DNA of 10,425 nt from Myxococcales bacterium (GTDB taxonomy: Bacteria; Desulfobacterota_B; Binatia; UBA1149; SPBQ01), in assembly GCA_004525875.1 (NCBI GenBank), contig SPBQ01000038.1:1-10425 (forward strand), written 5' to 3'. Shown piece by piece: positions 1 to 5,596 of this stretch. The notes under the pieces were generated by a model. It was not told the DNA's origin, searched no databases, and worked only from the letters and a program-made list of their open reading frames with translations. Numbering within the stretch: position 1 is the stretch's first letter; each line of letters begins with the position of its first letter. Made by a program: the position numbers and the translations under genes.

Positions 1-752
1 CACACGACGTCGTGTGTGGATACCGCCGAACGGATGGCTTTCTCGAGTGCGGTGCGCTCGTCGGCGACGCGGCCAGCGTAGAAGGCCAAGCCGCCCCACT
101 CTGCGACGCAGCCGGCGAGCATCCGGGAGTTGAACTCGATGACCTGGCCCGGCCCGGGCGTACCCCCGGGTTCGACGATTTCGCTACCGGTCGCGAGCAC
201 GGCCACGCGCGGGGGGGTGCGCACCGAGACCCGGTCGATGCCGGTGGCCAGCATGGCCCCGATGTCGTAGGGACGGACGCGGTGCCCTACACCGACGAGC
301 AGCGCGCCGGCCTCGGCGTCCTCTCCGATGCGACGAACGTCGCGGCCCGCGGAGACGGGCGCTGCGATCCGGTAGACGCCGTCGGAGTGCACCGTGTCCT
401 CGATCCGGATCACCGCATCGACCCAGTCCGGCAACGGGTTGCCCGTGTCGACGGCGGTGCACGCTGCGATGCCCGCATCGGGCGTGACCGTGCCGACGTC
501 GGGAAGCGAGAGCGGAGTCTCGGACGAGGCCGTGGTGGTGTCGGCCGAGCGCACTGCGATCCCGTCCATCGCGGAAGCTCGGTAGTGCGGCGAGGCAAAG
601 CGTGCGTGAACTGGCTCGGCCGTGACGCGGTGGAGCGAGCTCTCGACATTGACCGTTTCTGGCTCGGTTCGTCGGGCCAGCGACAGGATGAGCTCGCGTG
701 CCCGCGCCAGCGGTACACGCTGCAGGAACTTCCTCTGAATCGAATCGCTCAT
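1..752 (-). CDS. MoeA-family molybdopterin molybdotransferase, partial (C-terminus beyond left edge)
   Basis: The first 250 residues of a MoeA-family protein are read from an ATG at 750-752; the frame runs off the window with no stop. Family members insert molybdate into adenylylated molybdopterin in the cytoplasm. Visible motifs are SPHYRASAMDGIAV (residues 54-67, with the conserved Asp63), VDTGNPLP (101-108), RRIGEDAEAG (140-149), ATGSEIVEPG (188-197) and IEFNSRMLA (205-213), the last leading into the start of the MoCF/MogA-like fold. The SPHY...DGIAV and IEFNSRML signatures are ones I associate with MoeA proteins fused to a C-terminal periplasmic-binding (LysR-substrate-like) domain, rather than with canonical MoeA. 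That fusion cannot be verified because the C-terminus lies outside. The gene follows a canonical moeA by 57 bp on the same strand and is probably in its operon. No strong ribosome binding site is seen. The family is secure; the subfamily is inferred. Confidence 0.88.
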   Translation of the reverse strand, partial: MSDSIQRKFLQRVPLARARELILSLARRTEPETVNVESSLHRVTAEPVHARFASPHYRASAMDGIAVRSADTTTASSETPLSLPDVGTVTPDAGIAACTAVDTGNPLPDWVDAVIRIEDTVHSDGVYRIAAPVSAGRDVRRIGEDAEAGALLVGVGHRVRPYDIGAMLATGIDRVSVRTPPRVAVLATGSEIVEPGGTPGPGQVIEFNSRMLAGCVAEWGGLAFYAGRVADERTALEKAIRSAVSTHDVV

Positions 753-758
753 GCCGGT

Positions 759-815
759 CGGCAACTACAGCACATGGCCTGGTTACGGTAGCTACAGCGG
801 TCAGGATCGCTACAG
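759..815. repeat. Short imperfect direct repeats between the two moeA genes
   Basis: CGGCAACTACAG (759-770) and CGGTAGCTACAG (786-797) match at 10 of 12 positions. GCTACAG recurs at 809-815, overlapping the TAG stop codon of the upstream moeA. The spacings (27 and 18 bp) are not regular. This may be chance or a small regulatory or RNA-structure element; I see no hairpin terminator or clear promoter in this gap. Confidence 0.3.
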
Positions 816-2051
816 AAGGATGACGTCGATCTCCGATCCGGCCTCGAGCCCCTCGCTCGACAGCGGGACGCGGATGAGCCCATCGGCGCGGGCGAGCGTC
901 GATATTGCCACCGACTTGCCGCGCAGCGGGACGGCCGACGGCAGGGGCGAGCCGGGGTCAAGGCGCGCGCGAACGTAGTCCTCGCGGCCCGGCGTGGAGG
1001 TCAGCGCCTCGGCGAGGCGGGCGCGAGCCGAGGGGCGCGTTGTCAGGATCCGTTCGAGCGGTTCACCGCCGATCACGCGAACGAGCGTGGATCCGAACAG
1101 CTTGAACACGACGGTCGCTGCGGCCGGGTTGCCCGGCAAGCCCATGATCGCCGCGCTGGCGCTTCGCGCGATAATGGTCGGCTTGCCCGGTGCGATGGCG
1201 ATTCCGTGGAGGAGGACCTCTGCGCCGGCGAGGTCCTCGATCGCCGAGCGTGTCAGGTCGCGGTGTCCCTTCGAGCTGCCGCCCGAGATGAATACCGCAT
1301 CGTTCTCGGACACCGCGCGTGCGAGCACGTCGCCGAGCTGTCGCTCGTTGTCGCCGACCACGCCGTAGTCGTTGACGACCACGCCGAGATCGGTAGCCAG
1401 TGACACCAGAACGTATTCGTTGACGTTGCGGACCTGGCCGGGACCGAGCGGTTCACCGGGCTCTACGATCTCGTCACCGGTGGCCATGATGCCGACGCGC
1501 GGCGTGCGATAGACCTCGACGGTCGCGTGTCCGCTGCCGGTGAGCGCACCGACGTCGCCCCCCTTGAACCGGCGGCCGACGTCGAAGACAATGTCGCCTT
1601 TGCGGAGATCCTCGCCGACGCGGATCGTGTTCTGGCCGGTCACGCAGGCGTCGCGCACGGCGACGCGTCCGTCGCCCACGTCCTCGGTTTTCTCGACCAT
1701 CACGACGGCGTCGGCTCCAGGCGGCATCATCGCGCCGGTCGAGACCCGCACCGCGTGGTCGGGCTCGACCGTGATGGTGGCGGGCTTACCCATCTCCACT
1801 TGCCCGGCGACCGTGAGGAGCACGGCTTCATGCTCCGAGGCGTTGGTCGTGTCGGCGGCCCGCAAAGCGAACCCGTCCATGTTCGAACGGACGAAATCGG
1901 GCACGTTCTCGGCCGCGCGCACCTCGCCTGCGGCGACCCGGCCGAAGGCCCTGCGACAGTCTACACGCTCGCTGCCGAGCGAGGCGAAACCGCCGATCAC
2001 CTCGTATGCATGTTCCGGGCGGGCCAGCTCGAGGAATGGCCGCAGCCTCAT
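810..2051 (-). CDS. moeA: Molybdopterin molybdenumtransferase MoeA (full length)
   Basis: A 413-residue protein, typical of MoeA, which catalyses molybdate insertion into MPT-AMP in the last step of molybdenum cofactor synthesis. Motifs in order: RSNMDGFALRAADT (residues 55-68, with Asp59 at the position of the functionally important Asp of E. coli MoeA), VSTGAMMPPGADAVV (103-117), RVGEDLRKGD (144-153), ATGDEIVEPGEPL (190-202), ISGGSSKGHRD (255-265, the counterpart of GGVSVGxxD) and IMGLPGNPAAA (302-312). The C-terminal domain IV ends with ADGLIRVP (389-396). The ATG at 2049-2051 overlaps the TGA of the upstream nitrilase gene (ATGA), so translation is probably coupled; GAAGG lies about 10 bases upstream. 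The frame stays open far upstream, but that part is antisense-like shadow within the nitrilase gene and is excluded. A second MoeA-family gene follows. Confidence is high. Confidence 0.95.
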   Translation of the reverse strand: MRLRPFLELARPEHAYEVIGGFASLGSERVDCRRAFGRVAAGEVRAAENVPDFVRSNMDGFALRAADTTNASEHEAVLLTVAGQVEMGKPATITVEPDHAVRVSTGAMMPPGADAVVMVEKTEDVGDGRVAVRDACVTGQNTIRVGEDLRKGDIVFDVGRRFKGGDVGALTGSGHATVEVYRTPRVGIMATGDEIVEPGEPLGPGQVRNVNEYVLVSLATDLGVVVNDYGVVGDNERQLGDVLARAVSENDAVFISGGSSKGHRDLTRSAIEDLAGAEVLLHGIAIAPGKPTIIARSASAAIMGLPGNPAAATVVFKLFGSTLVRVIGGEPLERILTTRPSARARLAEALTSTPGREDYVRARLDPGSPLPSAVPLRGKSVAISTLARADGLIRVPLSSEGLEAGSEIDVILL

Positions 2052-2866
2052 GAGGGCAACCTTCGGTGCGCGAGGCTCGGCAGCTCCGTACGTACACTCA
2101 CCAGGCGGTCGGCGTCGAGGCGCGCCGTGACGACATCGGGACCGTCCTCCCCGGCCTCCGCGAGCACCTCGCCCCAGGGGTCGACGATCGCCGAGTGACC
2201 GTAGCTGGAGAACCCGTGCGAGGTCGGTCCGTGCTGGTTCGGCGCTACGAAGTAACACTGGTTCTCGATTGCGCGAGCGCGAATAAGCGGCATCCAGTGC
2301 GCCACTCCGGTCCTCGCGGTGAATGCCGATGGCATGACGACGATCTCGGCGCCGGCGTCCGCCAGCTGGCGGAAGAGCTCCGGGAAGCGCAGGTCGTAAC
2401 AGATCGCCAGACCGATGCGGCCGAGTTCGGTGTCGACACACATCGTCTGCGAGCCCGCGGCTCGCGTCCTCGATTCCGCAGCCGTCGGTCCGTCCACGAT
2501 GTCGACGTCGAAGAGGTGAATCTTCCGGTAGGCGGCGAGCAGGTTGCCCTCGGGGCCGAGGAGCGCGGCCGTGTTGAAACAACGCTCCGGATCATCCGCG
2601 CATCGTTCGAGCACGGAGCCGGCAACGATGTGGATGCGGTGGGCGCACGCGAGCTCGGCAGCGAAGTTGGTCGTCGGGCCCGGAAGGGTTTCGGCGTTGT
2701 CGCGCTCCCGGGCTGCGGGACCGGACCAGCCAAAGAGCTCCGGCAGGGCGACCAGCTCGGCCCCTTGATCGGCGGCCCGCTGGACGAGCCGCCGGGCCGT
2801 CTCCAGGTTTCGCTCCGGGTCCGGCCCCGCCCGCATCTGAGCGGCGCTCACCACCAAGGACCGCAT
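2048..2866 (-). CDS. Carbon-nitrogen hydrolase, Nit1-type (probable deaminated glutathione amidase)
   Basis: A 272-residue nitrilase-superfamily enzyme of normal length, probably cytoplasmic. The catalytic triad is visible: Glu43 in LVALPELF (38-45), Lys115 in YRKIHLFDVDI (113-123) and Cys156 in LAICYDLRFPELFR (153-166). RARAIENQCYFVAPNQ (about residues 197-212) is also typical. The KIHLFDV and CYDLRFPELFR signatures favour the Nit1/YbeM group, which hydrolyses deaminated glutathione formed by transaminase side reactions. A related omega-amidase or other amide substrate is possible. The ATG at 2864-2866 gives the expected beta-strand start MRSLVVSAAQ. There is no Shine-Dalgarno sequence, and a candidate promoter ends only 11 bases upstream, suggesting a nearly leaderless mRNA. 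Its stop overlaps moeA by 4 bases. Family is certain; substrate is inferred. Confidence 0.92.
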   Translation of the reverse strand: MRSLVVSAAQMRAGPDPERNLETARRLVQRAADQGAELVALPELFGWSGPAARERDNAETLPGPTTNFAAELACAHRIHIVAGSVLERCADDPERCFNTAALLGPEGNLLAAYRKIHLFDVDIVDGPTAAESRTRAAGSQTMCVDTELGRIGLAICYDLRFPELFRQLADAGAEIVVMPSAFTARTGVAHWMPLIRARAIENQCYFVAPNQHGPTSHGFSSYGHSAIVDPWGEVLAEAGEDGPDVVTARLDADRLVSVRTELPSLAHRRLPS

Positions 2867-2877
2867 CGGCGCAGCGG

Positions 2878-2906
2878 ACGCTAGCGAACGGCCTGAGGGT
2901 GGTCAA
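2878..2906 (-). promoter_or_regulatory. Candidate sigma70-type promoter for the nitrilase-moeA operon
   Basis: On the minus strand TTGACC (2901-2906) is followed after exactly 17 bases by TAGCGT (2878-2883). The -35 matches 5 of 6 consensus bases; the -10 matches only 3 of 6. The same TTGxCx-17-TAGCG pattern occurs on the plus strand before the phaR-like gene. Initiation about 7 bases beyond the -10 would leave a 5' leader of only a few bases before the ATG at 2866. Prediction by eye only. Confidence 0.4.
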
Positions 2907-2976
2907 GTCGGCGGTCGGGAGCGCGGGCGGGATGGATCGATTCGCGTGGAGTGTCGCGGAGGTGCGCCGCGTCAGT

Positions 2977-3005
2977 TTGCCTGTTACACTACCCTTTGCT
3001 AGCGG
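2977..3005 (+). promoter_or_regulatory. Candidate promoter(s) for the phaR-like gene
   Basis: Two overlapping possibilities are visible. TTGCCT (2977-2982) and TAGCGG (3000-3005) are 17 bases apart and mirror the divergent nitrilase promoter. Alternatively TGTTACACT (2982-2990) resembles an extended -10 (TGn followed by TACACT, 4 of 6) without a good -35. The second would give a more usual leader of about 30 bases containing the ribosome binding site. I cannot decide between them. Confidence 0.38.
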
Positions 3006-3011
3006 TTTAGC

Positions 3012-3018
3012 GAGGTGA
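3012..3018 (+). promoter_or_regulatory. Strong ribosome binding site of the phaR-like gene
   Basis: GAGGTGA is a seven-base complement to the 16S rRNA anti-Shine-Dalgarno end, 8 bases before the ATG at 3027. It fixes the start codon. It is the best ribosome binding site in the window and contrasts with the divergent nitrilase gene, which has none. Confidence 0.8.
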
Positions 3019-3026
3019 GGTAGTTA

Positions 3027-3818
3027 ATGTCAGATAAACGCGTAATCAAGCGTTACACCAACCGGAAACTCTACGACAAGCTCGAGTCCCGGTACGTGAC
3101 CCTCGACGAGATCTCCCGCCTTGTCCGCGCCGGCGAGGACGTGAAGGTGATCGACAACGAGACCGAGGACGACCTCACCGCGATCACGTTTGCGCAGATC
3201 ATACTTGAGGAAGAGAAGCGCAAGACGAACCTCATTTCAGTTCCCTTCCTGCGCAAGCTCATCCGATCCGGTGAGGCGCGCATGCAAGATTTCTCCGACC
3301 GCGCGACGCGCGGCATCGAGGCGCTCGGTGGGTTCACCGAGAAAGCCGGCGAGCGCGTGCGCGAGGTCGTCGAGGGCGGGGGCAAGGCGCTTGGGGACAG
3401 TCTGTCGGCGATCGACGACCTGTTCGGCATTCCACAGAAACGCATGGATGTCCTGCGCGAATCGGCTCGAAAGTCGGTCGACAAGCTGCGTGCGAATCCG
3501 GTCGTTCGGCGCGAGCTCGAGCGCATCGCTGGGAGCCTCCACACCATCGAGGAGGCCATCCAGCGTCTGAGCGAGGACGAAGATGTCCACGGCGGCGAGG
3601 CCGCGTACGAGCAGAACGACTCGCCGCTCAACGGTGAGGCCACGCCCGCCGGTACCATCGAGTCGAAGGACGTGGACGTCGACACCCCGTATCCCCGGTT
3701 GGGTGAGGTCGCCGAGAAGCGCCACGCGCGGGAATCCGACGCTAAGGGAGGGGCCGACGCCCCGCCGCAGAGCGCCGCCACCGGTGGTTCCCACGGCTCA
3801 AAGCCCGGCACGGCCTAG
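3027..3818 (+). CDS. phaR: PhaR-like polyhydroxyalkanoate synthesis regulator with long C-terminal tail
   Basis: A 263-residue protein. Residues 5-66 are a PHB accumulation regulator DNA-binding domain: VIKRYTNRKLYDKLESRYVT (6-25), VKVIDNETEDDLT (39-51) and FAQIILEEEKRK (55-66). In well-studied bacteria PhaR binds both DNA and PHA polymer and represses phasin genes. Residues about 70-185 look mostly helical and charged, with a FTEKAGERVREVVEGGG stretch reminiscent of phasin-like amphipathic helices. Residues about 186-263 are acidic, rich in Gly, Ala, Pro and Ser, and probably disordered. The start is fixed by the strong ribosome binding site at 3012-3018. No PHA synthase or depolymerase gene is in the window, so a role in PHA metabolism is inferred from the domain alone; a more general regulator is possible. 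A small hypothetical gene follows 52 bp downstream. Confidence 0.88.
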   Translation: MSDKRVIKRYTNRKLYDKLESRYVTLDEISRLVRAGEDVKVIDNETEDDLTAITFAQIILEEEKRKTNLISVPFLRKLIRSGEARMQDFSDRATRGIEALGGFTEKAGERVREVVEGGGKALGDSLSAIDDLFGIPQKRMDVLRESARKSVDKLRANPVVRRELERIAGSLHTIEEAIQRLSEDEDVHGGEAAYEQNDSPLNGEATPAGTIESKDVDVDTPYPRLGEVAEKRHARESDAKGGADAPPQSAATGGSHGSKPGTA

Positions 3819-3845
3819 TCACGGGCCGGTACCGTCAGGCATAAT
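3816..3845 (+). promoter_or_regulatory. Candidate promoter for the hypothetical-fur gene pair
   Basis: TAGTCA (3816-3821, 4 of 6 to the -35 consensus; its TAG is the phaR stop codon) is followed after 18 bases by CATAAT (3840-3845, 5 of 6 to the -10 consensus). It would drive the genes at 3871 and 4275 independently of phaR. The AT-rich CATAAT stands out in this high-GC sequence. No intrinsic terminator is visible in the 52-bp gap, so read-through from phaR is also likely. Confidence 0.4.
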
Positions 3846-3870
3846 CTCGGCGAGTACGGACGAGGGTCAG

Positions 3871-4263
3871 ATGGCCAGGCAGAGTCACGCGAGAAAAGCG
3901 AGAAAGAGGAAGGCGAAGCCGACGCGGGGTAGCGAGCAGGAACTCGTTCTGCTCGAGCAGCTCAAGGAGATCGCCTCGAAGACGGCAATCTCGGTTCGCG
4001 AAGAGCGACTGCACCGTGAAGTCGGTTACAGCGTGCGAGGCGGGCTCTGCGTGATCGAGGGAACCGACGTCCTTCTCCTCGACAGCGCATCGACCGCCAC
4101 AGACTGCATCGAGATCCTGCTCGACTTTCTCGCCGACTGCGACCTCAGCGAACTCTACATAGAACCCCAGCTCCGGCGACTGATCGGCGGCGAGGCGGCG
4201 GCGGACCAGGAAGGTGACGCCCCCGGCGAGCTGGAGACCGAGAGCGTCTCGCCGCGCGCCTGA
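3871..4263 (+). CDS. Small conserved hypothetical protein with basic N-terminus, next to fur
   Basis: A 130-residue protein starting at ATG 3871, with GAGGG 5 bases upstream. The frame is open further 5' inside phaR, but that part is shadow. Residues 1-20 are strongly basic (KARKRKAKPTRG) and may contact nucleic acid. The core (about 22-107) reads ELVLLEQLKEIASKTAISVR, then GGLCVIEGTDVLLLDSAST, a helix IEILLDFLADCDLSELYI, and PQLRRLIG. The tail is acidic (GDAPGELETESV). The pattern 'LEKLA..LGI.VR.E...RGGLCRI.G...LI...L..E.K...L...L...DL..IY..P.LR' is one I recall from unnamed proteins of Deltaproteobacteria and Bacteroidota; membership is from memory. No signal peptide or membrane segment is seen. 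It lies 11 bp before fur and is probably cotranscribed. Function unknown. Confidence 0.8.
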   Translation: MARQSHARKARKRKAKPTRGSEQELVLLEQLKEIASKTAISVREERLHREVGYSVRGGLCVIEGTDVLLLDSASTATDCIEILLDFLADCDLSELYIEPQLRRLIGGEAAADQEGDAPGELETESVSPRA

Positions 4264-4274
4264 AGGGCGCGGCG

Positions 4275-4754
4275 ATGTCCCGGCACGGCCGAACCTCGAC
4301 TCCCCAGTCCTACGACAAGCTCGAGCATTTTCGCGATTTCATCCGTGATCGCGGCCTGAAGAACACCCGCCAGCGAGATGACATCGCGCGTTGGTTCTTC
4401 GGTGCGAAAGGGCATCACAACGCCGACGAAATTTACCGTGAGGTCCAGCGCGAGAGCGCTGGAATCGGGTTCTCTACCGTATACCGGACGATGAAGTTGC
4501 TGTGCGAGGCCGGCCTCGTGCAGGAGCGGCACTTCGGCGACAGCGAGGCTCTGTACGAGAATGTCTCCAGCCATCACGATCACTGCATCTGTACGTCCTG
4601 CGGAAAGATCATCGATTTCGAGAACTCGCAGATCGAGGCGTTGCAGGAATCGGTCGCGCGCGAATTCGGCTTTCAGCTTGCCAGCCACAAGATGGAGCTG
4701 TACGGGTTGTGCGCGAGCTGCGTTCGTGGCGGCGATTCGGAAAAGACCCTCTGA
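4275..4754 (+). CDS. fur: Fur-family metal-responsive transcriptional regulator
   Basis: A 159-residue Fur-family repressor of typical length with a roughly 15-residue N-terminal extension. The winged-helix domain spans about residues 15-95, with GLKNTRQRDDIARWF (27-41), HHNADEIYREV (47-57) and the recognition helix GFSTVYRTMKLLCEAGLV (65-82). The dimerisation and metal domain holds HHDHCICTSCGKIIDFEN (100-117), providing regulatory-site histidines and the first zinc pair Cys106/Cys109. HKMELYGLCASC (138-149) provides the second pair Cys146/Cys149, so the structural zinc site is complete. In known members the metal-loaded dimer represses target promoters; iron is most likely, but Zur or PerR-like specificity cannot be excluded. 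The start at 4275 lies 11 bp after the hypothetical gene. It converges on tatD with 22 bp between them, and no hairpin terminator is visible there. Confidence 0.93.
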   Translation: MSRHGRTSTPQSYDKLEHFRDFIRDRGLKNTRQRDDIARWFFGAKGHHNADEIYREVQRESAGIGFSTVYRTMKLLCEAGLVQERHFGDSEALYENVSSHHDHCICTSCGKIIDFENSQIEALQESVAREFGFQLASHKMELYGLCASCVRGGDSEKTL

Positions 4755-4776
4755 CAGCAACGCAACCGGCAGCGTC

Positions 4777-5550
4777 CTAGCGAAAGAACAGGTCGGGGGC
4801 ATTGCGGGTGGTCGTGCCGGCGACGGCGTCGACGTTGGTTCCATGTAGCTCGGCCAGAACCTCCACGACACGTCCCACCCACGCCGGCTCGTTGCGCCGG
4901 CCGCGATGCGGGGCGGGCGCGAGCAGCGGCGCGTCAGTCTCGACCATGAGACGGTCGAGCGGAAGCCTCCTCGCGACATCGCGAAGCTCGTGGGCATTCT
5001 TGAACGTGAGGATCCCGGTGAACGAGATCAAGAGCCCCCGATCGATGTGGGCACAGGCGTCTTCGTAGCCGCCAGTAAAGCAATGAACCACACCGCGGAG
5101 CGCGCCGCTCACCTCCGCTGCGAGCACGTCGTGCAGATCAGGCTCGGCCTTCCGGCAATGGATCACGACTGGCATGTCGTGCTTGCGCGCGAGCTGCAAA
5201 TGACGCGCGAGCACGTCACGCTGAACGTCGCGCGGGGAGTTGTCGTAGTGATAGTCGAGGCCGGTCTCGCCCACGGCGACGACGCGCTCGCGGGCGAGAA
5301 GCTGTTCCAGCGTCGCCTCCGTCGCGAGGTCGTACGTCGACGCGTCGTGCGGATGGATCCCGGCCGTGGCACGGATGAAATCGTGCTCATCGGCGATGTC
5401 TGCCGAGCGCTCACTGTCGCCTACCGGGCCGCCGCCGCCCACGGCGACGATACGTTCGACACCGGCCGCGCGGGCGCGCGCGATCACGGCGTCGAGGTCG
5501 TCGCGGAACGCGTTGTCCGAGAGATGGCAGTGGGTGTCGACGAGGGACAT
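4777..5550 (-). CDS. tatD: TatD-family metal-dependent hydrolase / DNase
   Basis: A 257-residue TIM-barrel amidohydrolase of the TatD family, normal length. The two-metal site is intact: DTHCHL (5-10, His7 and His9), GETGLDYHYD (94-103, Glu95), VIHCRKAEPDL (129-139, His131), VVHCFTGG (154-161, His156) and VETDAPLLAP (203-212, Asp206). TGIHPHDA-like ATAGIHPHDA (61-70) is also characteristic. E. coli TatD is a 3'-5' exonuclease linked to DNA repair and DNA fragmentation. It is the last gene of the minus-strand block; the neighbouring order holB-metG-tatD is common in bacteria, which supports the call. The ATG at 5548-5550 begins 46 bp after the metG stop, the widest gap in the block; the gap holds a 9-bp tandem repeat and no recognisable ribosome binding site. 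Confidence 0.95.
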   Translation of the reverse strand: MSLVDTHCHLSDNAFRDDLDAVIARARAAGVERIVAVGGGGPVGDSERSADIADEHDFIRATAGIHPHDASTYDLATEATLEQLLARERVVAVGETGLDYHYDNSPRDVQRDVLARHLQLARKHDMPVVIHCRKAEPDLHDVLAAEVSGALRGVVHCFTGGYEDACAHIDRGLLISFTGILTFKNAHELRDVARRLPLDRLMVETDAPLLAPAPHRGRRNEPAWVGRVVEVLAELHGTNVDAVAGTTTRNAPDLFFR

Positions 5551-5565
5551 GTGAACGCGATCGGG

Positions 5566-5592
5566 CGAGTCTGCCGAGTCTGCCGAGTCTGC
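5566..5592. repeat. Three perfect tandem copies of a 9-bp unit between metG and tatD
   Basis: CGAGTCTGC occurs at 5566-5574, 5575-5583 and 5584-5592 without mismatch (GCAGACTCG on the transcribed sense of the operon). It fills most of the 46-bp metG-tatD gap, starting 16 bp upstream of the tatD start codon and ending 4 bp beyond the metG stop. The unit length is a multiple of three, and it is noncoding for both genes. It is probably a slippage-prone minisatellite; a role in spacing or mRNA structure before tatD is possible. Confidence 0.85.
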
Positions 5593-5596
5593 TGCG

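Noticed and set aside
2052..2582. A 177-codon open extension upstream of moeA in the same frame
   Set aside because: It lies wholly inside the nitrilase gene in another frame, is Arg-rich and shows no domain; the MoeA family start and the ATGA overlap fix the start at 2051.
2066..2884. A 272-codon plus-strand frame antisense to the nitrilase gene
   Set aside because: It mirrors the nitrilase frame almost exactly and shows no motif; such antisense frames are expected in high-GC coding DNA.
3812..3829. A possible hairpin CGGCC...GGCCG just after the phaR stop
   Set aside because: The stem is only 5 bp and has no U-run, so it does not support a terminator call.
3583..3870. An open extension upstream of the small hypothetical gene
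   Set aside because: It overlaps the phaR-like 3' end in another frame and has Arg/Pro/Thr-rich shadow composition.
4755..4776. A possible bidirectional terminator between the convergent fur and tatD genes
   Set aside because: I could not find an inverted repeat in the 22-bp gap or its immediate flanks.
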